From: Inia geoffrensis
Lineage: Eukaryota > Chordata > Mammalia > Artiodactyla > Iniidae
Assembly (NCBI GenBank): GCA_036417435.1
Contig: JAZAQT010000221.1
Location: 1,550,001-1,614,000, forward strand
Direction of reading: 5' to 3'
DNA length: 64,000 nucleotides
Both the position numbers and the translations under genes were made by a program. How positions within the stretch are numbered: position 1 is the stretch's first letter; every line of letters starts with the position of its first letter. The notes under the pieces are model-generated. The model was not told the DNA's origin. It was given only the letters and a program-made list of their open reading frames with translations, and did no database searches. This document shows, in pieces, positions 24,565 to 38,442 of this stretch.

Positions 24565-26299
24565 TGAGCAAGGAGTAGGTCCTGTCTATTACATACTTGG
24601 CTTATGGAATGGTTTTTGGGCTAATTTCAATCTCTGGTTTTATGACGCACCCCAACTCAACTTTCCCCTTAAAAAAAGCATAAGATTGTTTCCTAAAAGT
24701 GAGACTCTGTTCTGTTTTGTAATTCAGTTCATGTGTAGCCAAGTTTACATTCCTTTTATTAGTGATAACATAATAATTTTCTTTTTCTGTGTGACTTATT
24801 TCACATAGAATCATCGTACTGGAATCCATTCATTTTGCTTCTACAGGCCTGATTACATTAATATCACTGTTGAGTGATATTTCATTATACAAAAGAAGCA
24901 CAAGGTCTTTATCCATTTTTTTCTGTCCAGGATATATAAGTTGTACTGTAGTGGACATTGCTGAAAACACAGCAGTCCTAAATATTGGGGTGGCTGTGTC
25001 TTCCTCCTTTAAATTTTCCTAAGCTATAGGATCGTAAGTGGAAGTGCCCTAGGCTCTGTGGCTTTGATTTTTAGATGTTTCAGGAAACACCATACACATC
25101 TCCACAGTACTCGTTGGCAATTTACATCCCGCCAATCAGCATAACCAAGCTCCCTGTACTCCATGGCCAGTCCTGTCTCTCGGGATTTTACACTTTTTTC
25201 AGACGACACTTTAAAGCGGTGGGAAGTGAGACTTCATTGTAGTGCAAATTTCCATTACAGGCTTGTTTGTTGGCCAAAAAGAGTGTATGCGTTTTTTCTG
25301 GAATATATTCAGGAAAAAGCACATACGCCCTTTTTGGCTAAGTGTATCATTGTCGAAGTGCTGCCTCTTTTCCTTTACTTTCAGAGCAATTTTAATCTAC
25401 CACCGGATATCTGTTTTCTGCAATTCTGCGTCGCGTTCAAGTCCTCTTCACAGCCTTCCTTCAATAAATTTTTGGATGATAGTGGTCATTTGGAACTCTG
25501 CAGGATTGTGAGTAACAGTGCCAAAAATCTCCTTTTCTCAACTCGCTTTGTTGTGAGCTGACCACAAACCCAAAAAATTGCTTCAGGCCCTAATCTCGTT
25601 CCGGCATGGCACGCTGAGCCTTTGGTGAATTCTTCTTCCTGTAGGGAAATCAGAGTTCAATATGCCCGTCTAAACACATAGAGTTAGACGCTCATTCATT
25701 CTCCTTATTCCTGTTCATCTTCCACAGAAATTGCAAACTGTGCCAAACAAGAGGTCAAAGGCATTGACTCTCCAAGTGGAGAGAATGTTAATATCGCATC
25801 TGGAACGGCGAACTCGAGTACCAGGGGGTGAAAATGGCGATGAGTTTTAGAAATTGTTCCTGATCACTTCGTGGACCATATTCTGGGTTTTCCATGCATA
25901 TTTTAGCTGAAGGATAAATCCCTTAAACGTGGAGATTTGGGACCCGTGGAATGGGAACCATGCACCATTACCTCAAAGGGTCTGCATTCCCTCACAAATA
26001 GTATCAGCCCCAAGTGTCCAGCCTTATCTCTCCCCCAGCTGTGGATGTAGAGTTGGTAAATCCCAGATTCCTCACAAGCCCTGAAGGACTTATTTAAGAA
26101 TTTCTCTCTATTTCACAGTCCTTGTGTTTTCTTTTCAAATTTATTTTTATAAGGGGATTTAGCTTATTTACACTGCTGTGTGTATGCTGCTGTACACAAA
26201 TGATTTTCTTATGGAGACCTATAAATGTATGGGTTTTAATTTTCTTCATAGTCAGGTATATTCCTAGGTTTTGAATACGGGGTGTTGAGTCCATTTGGT
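24565..26299 (+). repeat. Satellite unit B1 (array edge)
   Basis: Twin of A1, with an imperfect palindrome at about 25270-25341. I saw no difference from A1. Confidence 0.9.
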
Positions 26300-28035
26300 T
26301 GAGCAAGGAGTAGGTCTTGTCTAATATATATTTGGCTTATGGAATGGTATCTGTCCTAATGTCAACCTCTGGTTTTATGCAGCCTCCCCACTCTCCTTTC
26401 CCCTTAAGCAAGCATAAGTTTCTTTTGTAAATGTGAGACTCTGTTGTGTTTTGTAATGCAGTTCACACGTAGCCGTGTTTACAGTCCCGGTATTAGTGAT
26501 ATCTTATGATGTTTCTTTTTCTGTGTGACTTATTTCACTTAGAATCATTATAACTAAATCCTCTCATTATGTTGCTACTGGTCTGTTGCCATTGATTTCA
26601 TTGTTGAGTGATATTCCATTGTAGGGATGTACCACAACTTCTATATGCATTTTTCTCTTTCTGGGCTATTAAAGTTGTACCATAGTCAAGGATCCCGTAC
26701 ACAGAGCAGCCCCAAACTTTGGTGTGGCTGTGTCTTTTTCATTTAAATTTTCCGAATCTATAGCACCATAAGTGGAAGTGCCCTAGGCTCTCTAGCTTGT
26801 TTTTTTCTTTGTTCCAGGAAACACCATCCACTTCTCGAGAGTGGCTGTTGGCAATTTACGTCCCTCCCATCAGCATAACAAGGCTGCCGGTTCTCCATGG
26901 CCTGTCCTGCCTCTCTGGATTTGACACTTTTTTCGGATGGCCCTTTGGATCGGTGGGAAGTGAGACTTCCTTGTAGTGCGGATTTTCATTGCAGGCTTGC
27001 TTGGTTGGCCAAAAAGTGCGTATGCGTTTTTTCCTGAATATATTCAGGAAAAAACGCATACGCCCTTTTTGGCCAAGTGCATCACTGTCGAACTGCTGCC
27101 TCTTTTCCTACGCTTTCAGAGCAATTCTTATCTACCCCCTGATATCTGTTTTCTGCAATTCTGCGTCGCGTTCAAGTCCTCTTCACAGCCTTCCTTCAAT
27201 AAATTTTTGGATGATAGGGGTCATTTGGAACTCTGCAGGATTGTGAGTTACAGTGCCAAAAATCTCCTTTTCTCAACTCGCTTTCTTGTGAGCTGACCGC
27301 AAACCCAAAGAATTGCTTCAGGCCTTAATCTCGTTCCGGCATGGCACGCTGAGCCTTTGGTGAATTCTTCTTCCTGTAGGGAAATCAGAGTTCAATGTGC
27401 CCGTCGAAACACATCGAGTTAGCCGCTCATTTGTTCTCCTTATTCCTGTTCATCTTCCACAGAAATTGCAAACTGTGCGAAACAAGAGGTCAAAGGCACT
27501 GACTCTCCAAGTGGGGAGAATGTTAATATCGCATCTGGAACGGCGAACTCTAGTATCAGAGGACGAAAATGGCGATGAGTTTTAGAAATTATGCCTGATC
27601 ACTTCGTGGACCATATTCTGGGTTTTCCATGCATATTTTAGCTGAAGGATAAATCCCTTAAACGTGGAGATTTGGGACCCGAGGAATGGGAACCATGCAC
27701 CATTACCTCAAAGGGTCTGCATTCCCTCACCAATAGTATCAGCCCCAAGTGTCCAGCCTTATCTATCCCCCAGCTGTGGATGTAGCGGTGGTAAATCCAA
27801 GATTCCTCACAAGCCCTGAAGGACTTATTTAAGAATTTCTCTCTATTTCACAGTCCTTGTGTTTTGTTTTTCAAATTTATTTTTATAAGGGGATTTAGCT
27901 TATTTACACTGCTGTGTGTATGGTGCTGTACACAAATGATTTTCTTATGGAGACCTATAAATGTATGGGTTTTACTTTTCTTCATAGTCAGGCATATTCC
28001 AAGGTTTTGAATACGGGTTGTTGAGTCCATTTCGC
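26300..28035 (+). repeat. Satellite unit B2
   Basis: Twin of A2, differing at 27536 and 27786. Palindrome 27005-27076 with one mismatch. Confidence 0.95.
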
Positions 28036-29769
28036 TGAGCAAGGAGTAGGTCTTGTCTAATATATATTTGGCTTATGGAATGGTATCTGTCCTAATGTGA
28101 ACCTCTGGTATTATGCAGCCTCCCCATTCTCCTTTCCCCTTAAGCAAGTATAAGTTTCTTTTGTAAATGTGAGACTCTGTTGTGTTTTGTAATGCAGTTC
28201 ACACGTAGCCCTGTTTACAGTCCCGGTATTAGTGATATCTTATGATGTTTCTTTTTCTGTGTGACTTATTTCACTTAGAATCATCATAACTAAATCCTCT
28301 CATTATGCTGCTACTGGTCTGTTGCCATTGATTTCATTGTTGAGTGATATTCCATTGTAGGGATGTACCACAACTTCTATATCCATTTTTCTCTTTCTGG
28401 GCTATTAAAGTTGTACCATAGTCAAGGATCCCGTACACAGAGCAGCCCCAAACTTTGGTGTGGCTGTGTCTTTTTCATTTAAATTTTCCGAATCTATAGC
28501 ACCATAAGTGGAAGTGCCCTAGGCTCTCTAGCTTGGTTTTTTCTTTGTTCCAGGAAACACCATCCACTTCTGCAGAGTGGCTGTTGGCAATTTACATCCC
28601 GCCCATCAGCATAACAAGGCTGCCGGTTCTCCATGGCCTGTCCTGCCTCTCTGGATTTTACACTTTTTTCGGACGGCCCTTTGGATCGGTGGGAAGTGAG
28701 ACTTCTTGTAGTGCGGATTTCCATTGCAGGCTTGCTTGGTTGGCCAAAAAGGGCGTATGCGTTTTTTCCTGAATATATTCAGGAAAAAACGCATACGCCC
28801 TTTTTGGCCAAGTGCATCACTGTCGAACTGCTGCCTCTTTTCCTACACTTTCAGAGCAATTCTTATCTACCCCCTGATATCTGTTTTCTGCAATTCTGCG
28901 TCGCGTTCAAGTCCTCTTCACAGCCTTCCTTCAATAAATTTTTGGATGATAGGGGTCATTTGGAACTCTGCAGGATTGTGAGTTACAGTGCCAAAGATCT
29001 CCTTTTCTCAACTCGCTTTCTTGTGAGCTGACCGCAAACCCGAAGAATTGCTTCAGTCCCTAATCTCGTTCCGGCATGGCACGCTGAGCCTTTGGTGAAT
29101 TCTTCTTCCTGTAGGGAAATCAGAGTTCAATGTGCCCGTCCAAACACATCGAGTTAGCTGCTCATTCGTTCTCCTTATTCCTGTTAATCTTCCACAGAAA
29201 TTGCAAACTGTGCCAAACAAGAGGTCAAAGGCATTGACTCTCCAAGTGGGGAGAATGTTAATATCGCATCTGGAACGGCGAACTCGAGTACCAGGGGGCG
29301 AAAATGGCGATGAGTTTTAAAATTTTGCCTGGTCACTTCGTGGACCATATTCTGGGTTTTCCATGCATATTTTAGCTGAAGGATAAATCCCTTAAACGTG
29401 GAGATTTGGGACCCGTGCAATGGGAGCCATGCACCATTACCTCAAATGGTCTGCATTCCCTCACCAATAGTATCAGCCCCAAGTGTCCAGCCTTATCTCT
29501 CCCACAGCTGTGGATGTAGAGGTGGTAAATCCAAGATTCCTCACAAGCCCTGAAGGACTTATTTAAGAATTTCTCTCTATTTCACAGTCCTTGTGTTTTG
29601 TTTTTCAAATTTATTTTTATAAGGGGATTTAGCTTATTGACACTGCTGTGTGTATGGTGCTGTACACAAATGATTTTCTTATGGAGACCTATAAATGTAT
29701 GGGTTTTAATTTTCTTCATAGTCAGGCATATTCCTAGGTTTTGAATACGGGGTGTTGAGTCCATTTCGT
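28036..29769 (+). repeat. Satellite unit B3
   Basis: Twin of A3 but with the common TTCTTG form at 28706 and the AT that A3 lacks. Palindrome 28740-28811 perfect. Confidence 0.95.
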
Positions 29770-31505
29770 TGAGCAAGGAGTAGGTCTTGTCTAATATATA
29801 TTTGGCTTATGGAATGGTATCTGTCCTAATATGAACCTCTGGTTTTATGCAGCCTCCCCACTCTCCTTTCCCCTTAAGCAAGCATAAGTTTCTTTTGTAA
29901 ATGTGAGACTCTGTTGTGTTTTGTAATGCATTTCACACGTAGCCGTGTTTACATTCCCGGTATTAGTGATATCTTATGCTGTTTCTTTTTCTGTGTGACT
30001 TATTTCACTTAGAATCATCATAACTAAATCCTGTCATTATGCTGCTACTGGTGTGTTGCCATTGATTTCATTGTTGAGTGATATTCCATTGTAGGGATGT
30101 ACCACAACTTCTATATCCATTTTTCTCTTTCTGGGCTATTAAAGTTGTACCATAGTCAAGGATCCCGTACACAGAGCAGCCCCAAACTTTGGTGTGGCTG
30201 TGTCTTTTTCATTTAAATTTTCCGAATCTATAGCACCATAAGTGGAAGTGCCCTAGGCTCTCTAGCTTGTTTTTTTCTTTGTTCCAGGAAACACCATCCA
30301 CTTCTCCAGAGTGGCTGTTGGCAATTTACATCCCTCCCATCAGCATAACAAGGCTGCCGGTTCTCCATGGCCTGTCCTGCCTCTCTGGATTTGACACTTT
30401 TTTCGGATGGCCCTTAGGATCGGTGGGAAGTGAGACTTCCTTGTAGTGCGGATTTTCATTGCAGGCTTGCTTGGTTGGCCAAAAAGGGCATATACGTTTT
30501 TTCCTGAATATATTCAGGAAAAAACGCATACGCCCTTTTTGGCCAAGTGCATCACTGTCGAACTGCTGCCTCTTTTCCTACGCTTTCAGAGCAATTCTTA
30601 TCTACCCCCTGATATCTGTTTTCTGCAATTCTGCGTCGCGTTCAAGTCCTCTTCACAGCCTTCCTTCAATAAATTTTTGGATGATAGGGGTCATTTGGAA
30701 CTCTGCAGGATTGTGAGTTATAGTGCCAAAAATCTCCTTTTCTCAACTCGTTTTCTTGTGAGCTGACCGCAAACCCGAAGAATTGCTTCAGGCCTTAATC
30801 TCGTTCCGGCATGGCAAGCTGAGCCTTTGGTGAATTCTTCTTCCTGTAGGGAAATCAGAGTTCAATGTGCCCGTCGAAACACATCGAGTTAGCCGCTCAT
30901 TCGTTCTCCTTATTCCTGTTCATCTTCCACAGAAATTGCAAACTGTGCGAAACAAGAGGTCAAAGGCACTGACTCTCCAAGTGGGGAGAATGTTAATATC
31001 GCATCTGGAACGGCGAACTCGAGTACCAGTGGGCGAAAATGGCGATGAGTTTTAGAAATTATGCCTGATCACTTCGTGGACCATATTCTGGGTTTTCCAT
31101 GCATATTTTAGCTGAAGGATAAATCCCTTAAACGTGGAGATTTGGGACCCGTGGAATGGGAACCATGCACCATTACCTCAAAGGGTCTGCATTCCCTCAC
31201 CAATAGTATCAGCCCCAAGTGTCCAGCCTTATCTCTCCCACAGCTGTGGATGTAGAGGTGGTAAATCCAAGATTCCTCACAAGCCCTGAAGGACTTATTT
31301 AAGAATTTCTCTCTATTTCACAGTCCTTGTGTTTTGTTTTTCAAATTTATTTTTATAAGGGGATTTAGCTTATTTACACTGCTGTGTGTATGGTGCTGTA
31401 CACAAATGATTTTCTTATGGAGACCTATAAATGTAAGGGTTTTAATTTTCTTCATAGTCAGGTATATTCCTAGGTTTTGAATACGGGGCGTTGAGTCCAT
31501 ATGGT
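29770..31505 (+). repeat. Satellite unit B4
   Basis: Twin of A4. Palindrome 30475-30546 carries the same two left-arm changes. Confidence 0.95.
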
Positions 31506-33239
31506 TGAGCGAGGAGTAGGTCTTGTCTAATAAACATTTGGCTTATGGAATGGTATCTGTCCTAATGTCAACCTCTCGTTTTATGCAGCCTCCGCACTCT
31601 CCTTTACCCTTAACCAAGCCTAAGTTTCTTTTGTAAATGTGAGACTCTGTTGTGTTTTGTAATGCAGTTCACACGTAGCCGTGTTTATATTCCCGGTATT
31701 AGTGATATCTTATGATGTTTCTTTTTCTGTGTGACTTATTTCACTTAGAATCATCATAACTAAATCCTGTCATTATGCTGCTACTGGTGTGTTGCCATTG
31801 ATTTCATTGTTGAGTGATATTCCATTGTAGGGATGTACCACAACTTCTATATCCATTTTTCTCTTTCTGGGCTATTAAAGTTGTACCATAGTCAAGGATC
31901 CCATACACAGAGCAGCCCCAAACTTTGGTGTGGCTGTGTCTTTTTCATTTAAATTTTCCGAATCTATAGCACCATAAGTGGAAGTGCCCTAGGCTCTCTA
32001 GCTTGGTTTTTTCTTTGTTCCAGGAAACACCATCCACTTCTGCAGAGTGGCTGTTGGCAATTTACATCCCGCCCATCAGCATAACAAGGCTGCCGGTTCT
32101 CCATGGCCTGTCCTGCCTCTCTGGATTTTACACTTTTTTCGGACGGCCCTTTGGATCGGTGGGAAGTGAGACTTCTTGTAGTGCGGATTTCCATTGCAGG
32201 CTTGCTTGGTTGGCTAAAAAGGGCGTATGCTTTTTTTCCTGAATATATTCAGGAAAAAACGCAAACGCCCTTTTTGGCCAAGTGCATCACTGTCGAACTG
32301 CTGCCTCTTTTCCTACGCTTTCAGAGCAATTCTTATCTACCCCCTGATATCTGTTTTCTGCAATTCTGCGTCGCGTTCAAGTCCTCTTCACAGCCTTCCT
32401 TCAATAAATTTTTGGATGATAGGGGTCATTTGGAACTCTGCAGGATTGTGAGTTACAGTGCCAAAAATCTCCTTTTCTCAACTCGCTTTCTTGTGAGCTG
32501 ACCGCAAGCCCGAAGAATTGCTTCAGTCCCTAATCTCGTTCCGGCATGGCACGCTGAGCCTTTGGTGAATTCTTCTTCCTGTAGGGAAATCAGAGTTCAA
32601 TGTGCCCGTCCAAACACATCGAGTTAGCTGCTCATTCGTTCTCCTTATTCCTGTTCATCTTCCACAGAAATTGCAAACTGTGCGAAACAAGAGGTCAAAG
32701 GCATTGACTCTCCAAGTGGGGAGAATGTTAATATCGCATCTGGAACGGCGAACTCGAGTACCAGTGGGCGAAAATGGCGATGAGTTTTAAAATTTTGCCT
32801 GGTCACTTCGTGGACCATATTCTAGGTTTTCCAAGCATATTTTAACTGAAGGATAAATCCCTTAAACGTGGAGATTTGGGACCCTTGCAATGGGAAACAT
32901 GCACCATTACCTCAAAGGGTCTGCATTCCCTCACCAATACTATCAGCCCCAAGTGTCCAGCCTTATCTCTCCCCCAGCTGTGGATGTAGAGGTGGTAAAT
33001 CCAAGATTCCTCACAAGCCCTGAAGGACTTATTTAAGAATTTCTCTCTATTTGACATTCCTTGTGTTTTCTTTTTCAAATTTATTTTTATAAGGGGATTT
33101 AGCTTATTGACACTGCTGTGTGTATGGTGCTGTACACAAATGATTTTCTTATGGAGACGTATAAATGTATGGTTTTTAATTTTCTTCATAATCAGGTATA
33201 TTCCTGGGTTTTGAATACGGGGTGTAGAGTCCATTTGGT
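31506..33239 (+). repeat. Satellite unit B5, mosaic
   Basis: Its start matches A5 to 31651; beyond that it resembles units 3 and 4 (TGCAGAGTGG near 32041 as in A3/B3, CCTGTCATTATG near 31766 as in A4/B4). Palindrome 32210-32281 has three mismatches. Confidence 0.95.
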
Positions 33240-34972
33240 TGAGCAAGGAGTAGGTCTTGTCTAATATATATTTGGCTTATGGAATGGTATCTGTCCTAAT
33301 GTCAACCTCTGGTTTTATGCAGCCTCCCCGCTCTCCTTTCCCCTTAAGCAAGCATAAGTTTCTTTTGTAAATGTGAGACTCTGTTGTGTTTTGTAATGCA
33401 GTTCACACGTGGCCGTGTTTACATTTCCGGTATTAGTGATATCTTATGATGTTTCTTTTTCTGTGTGACTTATTTCACTTAGAATCATCATAACTAAATC
33501 CTCTCATTATGCTGCTACTGGTCTGTTGCCATTGATTTCATTGTTGAGTGATATTCCATTGTAGGGATGTACCACAACTTCTATATCCATTTTTCTCTTT
33601 CTGGGCTATTAAAGTTGTACCATAGTCAAGGATCCCGTACACAGAGCAGCCCCAAACTTTGGTGTGGCTGTGTCTTTTTCATTTAAATTTTCCGAATCTA
33701 TAGCACCATAAGTGGAAGTGCCCTAGGCTCTCTAGCTTGGTTTTTTCTTTGTTCCAGGAAACACCATCCACTTCTGCAGAGTGGCTGTTGGCAATTTACA
33801 TCCCGCCCATCAGCATAACAAGGCTGCCGGTTCTCCATGGCCTGTCCTGCCTCTCTGGATTTTACACTTTTTTCGGACGGCCCTTTGGATCGGTGGGAAG
33901 TGAGACTTCTTGTAGTGCGGATTTCCATTGCAGGCTTGCTTGGTTGGCCAAAAAGGGCGTATGCGTTTTTTCCTGAATATATTCAGGAAAAAACGCATAT
34001 GCCCTTTTTGGCCAAGTGCATCACTGTCGAAGTGCTGCCTCTTTTCCTACGCTTTCAGAGCAATTCTTATCTACCCCCTGATATCTGTTTGCTGCAATTC
34101 TGCGTCGCGTTCAAGTCCTCTTCACAGCCTTTCCTCAATAAATTTTTGGATGATAGGGGTCATTTGGAACTCTGCAGGATTGTGAGTTACAGTGCCAAAT
34201 ATCTCCTTTTCTCAACTCGCTTTCTTGTGAGCTGACCGCAAACCCCAAGAATTGCTTCAGGCCTTAATCTCGTTCCGGCATGGCCCGCTGAGCCTTTGGT
34301 GAATTCTTCTTCCTGTAGGGAAATCAGAGTTCAATGTGCCCGTCGAAACACATAGAGTTAGCCGCTCATTCGTTCTCCTTATTCCTGTTCATCTTCCACA
34401 GAAATTGCAAACTGCGAAACAAGAGGTCAAAGGCACTGACTCTCCAAGTGGGGAGAATGTTAATATCGCATGTGGAACGGCGAACTAGAGTACCAGGGGA
34501 CGAAAATGGCGATGAGTTTTAGAAATTATGCCTGACCACTTCGTGGACCATATTCGGGGTTTTCCATGCATATTTTAGCTGAAGGATAAATCCCTTAAAC
34601 GTGGAGATTTGGGACCCGTGGAATGGGAACCATGCACCATTACCTCAAAGGGTCTGCATTCCCTCACCAATACTATCAGCCCCAAGTGTCCAGCCTTATC
34701 TCTCCCCCAGCTCTGGATGTAGAGGTGGTAAATCCAAGATTCCTCACAAGCCCTGAAGGACTTATTTAAGAATTTCTCTCTATTTCACAGTCCTTGTGTT
34801 TTGTTTTTCAAATTTATTTTTATAAGGGGATTTAGCTTATTGACACTGCTGTGTGTATGGTGCTGTACACAAATGATTTTCTTATGGAGACCTATAAATG
34901 TATGGGTTTTAATTTTCTTCATAGTCAGGCATATTCCTAGGTTTTGAATACGGGGTGTTGAGTACATTTCGT
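33240..34972 (+). repeat. Satellite unit B6
   Basis: Palindrome 33944-34015 with one mismatch (GCATATGCCC). Two bases are missing near 34414 (AACTGCGAAAC). Confidence 0.95.
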
Positions 34973-36707
34973 TGAGCAAGGAGTAGGTCTTGTCTAATAC
35001 ATATTTGGCTTATGGAATGGTATCTGTCCTAATGTCAACCTCTGGTTTTATGCAGCCTCCCCACTCTCCTTTATCCTTAAGCAAGCCTAAGTTTCTTTTG
35101 TAAATGCGAGACTCTGTTTTGTTTTGAAATGCAGCTCACGCGTAGCCGTGTTTACATTCCCGGTATTAGTGATATCTTATGATGTTTCTTTTTCTGTGTG
35201 ACTTATTTCACGTAGAATCATCATAACTAAATCCTCTCATTATGCAGCTACTGGTCTGTTGCCATGGATTTCATTGTTGAGTGATATTCCATTGTAGGGA
35301 TGTACCACAACTTCTATATCCATTTTTCTCTTTCTGGGCTATTAAAGTTGTACCATAGTCAAGGATCCCGTACACAGAGCAGCCCGAAACTTTGGTGTGG
35401 CTGTGTCTTTTTCATTTAAGTTTTCCGAATCTATAGCACCATAAGTGGAAGTGCCCTAGGCTCTCTAGCTTGGTTTTTTCTTTGTTCCAGGAAACACCAT
35501 GCACTTCTCCAGAGTGGCTGTTGGCAATTTACATCCCGCCCATTAGCATAACAAGGCTGCTGGTTCTCCATGGCCTGTCCTGCCTCTCTGGATTTTACAC
35601 TTTTTTCGGACGGCCCTTTGGATCGGTGGGAAGTGAGACGTCTTGTAGTGCGGATTTCCATTACAGGCTTGCTTGGTTGGCCAAAAAGGGCGTATGCGTT
35701 TTTTCCTGAATATATTCAGGAAAAAACGCATACGCCCTTTTTGGACAAGTGCATCACTGTCGAACTGCTGCCTCTTTTCCTACGCTTTCAGAGCAATTCT
35801 TATCTACCCCCCGATATCTGTTTTTTGCAATTCTGCGTCGTGTTCAAGTCCTCCTCACAGCCTTCCTTCAATAAATTTTTGGATGATAGGGGTCATTTGG
35901 AACTCTGCAGGATTGTGAGTTACGGTGCCAGAAATCTCCTTTTCTCAACTCGCTTTCTTGTGAGCTGACCGCAAACCCGAAGAATTGCTTCAGGCCCTAA
36001 TCTCGTTCCGGCCTGGCACGCTGAGCCTTTGGTGAACTCTTCTTCCTGTAGGGAAATCAGAGTTCAATGTGCCCGTCCAAACACATCGAGTTAGCCGCTC
36101 ATTGGTTCTCCTTATTCCTGATCATCTTCTACCGAAATTGCAAAGTGTGCGAAACAAGAGGTCAAAGGCACTGAGTCTCCAAGTGGGGAGAATGTTAATA
36201 TCGCCTCTGGAACGGCGAACTCGAGTCCCAGGGTTCGAAAATGGCGATGAGTTTTAGAAACTTTGCCTGATCACTTCGTGGACCATATTCTGGGTTTTCC
36301 ATGCATAGTTTAGCTGAAGGACAAATCCCTTAAACGGCGAGATTTGGGACCCGTGGAATGGGAACCATGCACCATTACCTCAAAGGGTCTGCATTCCCTC
36401 ATCAATACTATCAGCCCCAAGTGTCCAGCCTTATCTCTCCCCCAGCTGTGGATGTAGAGGTGGTAAATCCAAGATTCCTCACAAGCCCTGAAGGACTTAT
36501 TTAAGAATTTCTCTCTATTTCACAGTCCTTGTGTTTTGTTTTTCAAATTTATTTTTATAAGGGGATTTAGCTTATTGACACTGCTGTGTGTATGGTGCTG
36601 TACACAAATGATTTTCTTATGGAGACCTATAAATGTATGGGTTTTGATTTTCTTCATACTCAGGCATATTCCAAGGTTTTGAATATGGGGTGTTGAGTCC
36701 ATTTCGT
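34973..36707 (+). repeat. Satellite unit B7
   Basis: Palindrome 35677-35748 with one mismatch (TTGGACAAG). Shares the rare block GAAATGCAGCTCACGCG with A5. Confidence 0.95.
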
Positions 36708-38442
36708 TGAGCAAGGAGTAGGTCTTGTCTAATACATATTTGGCTTATGGAATGGTATCTGTCCTAATGTCAACCTCTTGTTTTATGCAGCCTCCCCACT
36801 CTCCTTTCCCCTTAAGCAAGCATAAGTTTCTTTTGTAAATGTGAGACTCTGTTGTGTTGTGTAATGCAGTTCACACGTAGCCGTGTTTACATTCCCGTTA
36901 TTAGTGATATCTTATGATGTTTCTTTTTCTGTGTGACTTATTTCACTTAGAATCATCATAACTAAATCCTGTCATTATGCTGCTACTGGTGTGTTGCCAT
37001 TGATTTCATTGTTGAGTGATATTCCATTGTAGGGATGTACCACAACTTCTATATCCATTTTTCTCTTTCTGGGCTATTAAAGTTGTACCATAGTCAAGGA
37101 TCCCGTACACAGAGCAGCCCCAAACTTTGGTGTGGCTGTGTCTTTTTCATTTAAATTTTCCGAATCTATAGCACCATAAGTGGAAGTGCCCTAGGCTCTC
37201 TAGCTTGGTTTTTTCTTTGTTCCAGGAAACACCATCCACTTCTCCAGAGTGGCTGTTGGCAATTTACATCCCGCCCATCAGCATAACAAGGCTGCCGGTT
37301 CTCCACGGCCTGTCCTGCCTCTCTGGATTTTACACTTTTTTCGGACGGCCCTTTGGATCGGTGGGAAGTGAGACTTCTTGTAGTGCGGATTTCCATTGCA
37401 GGCTTGCTTGGTTGGCCAAAAAGGGCGTATGCGTTTTTTCCTGAATATATTCAGGACAAAACGCATACGCCCTTTCTGGCCAAGTGCATCACTGTCGAAC
37501 TGCTGCCTCTTTTCCTACGCTTTCAGAGCAATTCTTATCTACCCCCTGATATCTGTTTGCTGCAATTCTGCGTCGCGTTCAAGTCCTCTTCACAGCCTTC
37601 CTTCAATAAATTTTTGGATGATAGGGGTCATTTGGAACTCTGCAGGATTGTGAGTTACAGTGCCAAAGATCTCCTTTTCTCAACTCGCTTTCTTGTGAGC
37701 TGACCGAAAACCCGAAGAATTGCTTCAGGCCCTAATCTCGTTCCGGCATGGCCCGCTGAGCCTTTGGTGAATTCTTCTTCCTGTAGGGAAATCAGAGTTC
37801 AATGTGCCCGTCCAAACACATCGAGTTAGCCGCTCATTGGTTCTCCTTATTCCTGTTCATCTTCCTCAGAAATTGCAAACTGTGCCAAACAAGAGGTCAA
37901 AGGCACTTACTCTCCAAGTGGGGAGAATGTTAATATCGCATCTGGAATGGCGAACTCGAGTATCAGGGGGCGAAAATGGCGATGAGTTTTAGAAATTATG
38001 CCTGATCACTTCGTGGACCATATTCTGGGTTTTCCATGCATATTTTAGCTGAAGGACAAATCACTTAAACGGCGAGATTTGGGACCCGTGGAATGGGAAC
38101 CATGCACCATTACTTCAAAGGGTCTGCATTCCCTCACCAATACTATCAGCCCCAAGTGTCCAGCCTTATCTCTCCCACAGCTGTGGATGTAGAGGTGGTA
38201 AATCCAAGATTCCTCACAAGCCCTGAAGGACTTATTTAAGAATTTCTCTCTATTTCACAGTCCTTGTGTTTTGTTTTTCAAATTTATTTTTATAAGGGGA
38301 TTTAGCTTATTGACACTGCTGTGTGTATGGTGCTGTACACAAATGATTTTCTTATGGAGACCTATAAATGTATGGGTTTTAATTTTCTTCATAGTCAGGC
38401 ATATTCCAAGGTTTTGAATATGGGGTGTTGAGTCCATTTCGT
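36708..38442 (+). repeat. Satellite unit B8
   Basis: Palindrome 37412-37483 with two right-arm mismatches (CAGGACAAAA and CCTTTCTGG). Confidence 0.95.

Larger units (their letters stand above)
23253..31651 (+). repeat. Large duplicated segment, right copy (flank + array B units 1-5)
   Basis: Second copy of window positions 1-8397. Identity stops sharply at 8397/31651, inside unit 5, where 8398 is T and 31652 is G and many differences follow. Upstream of 23253 the sequence (19,476-23,252) cannot be compared, because its counterpart would lie left of the window. Confidence 0.95.

Noticed and set aside
33837..34235. Recurring open frames of 106-132 codons across the palindrome in most units, plus 62-76-codon frames on both strands
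   Set aside because: They recur only because the units are copies. The 1-bp TTCCTTG/TTCTTG variation moves the start, A3's 2-bp loss breaks the frame, and the palindrome makes mirrored frames on both strands. There are no domains or codon bias.
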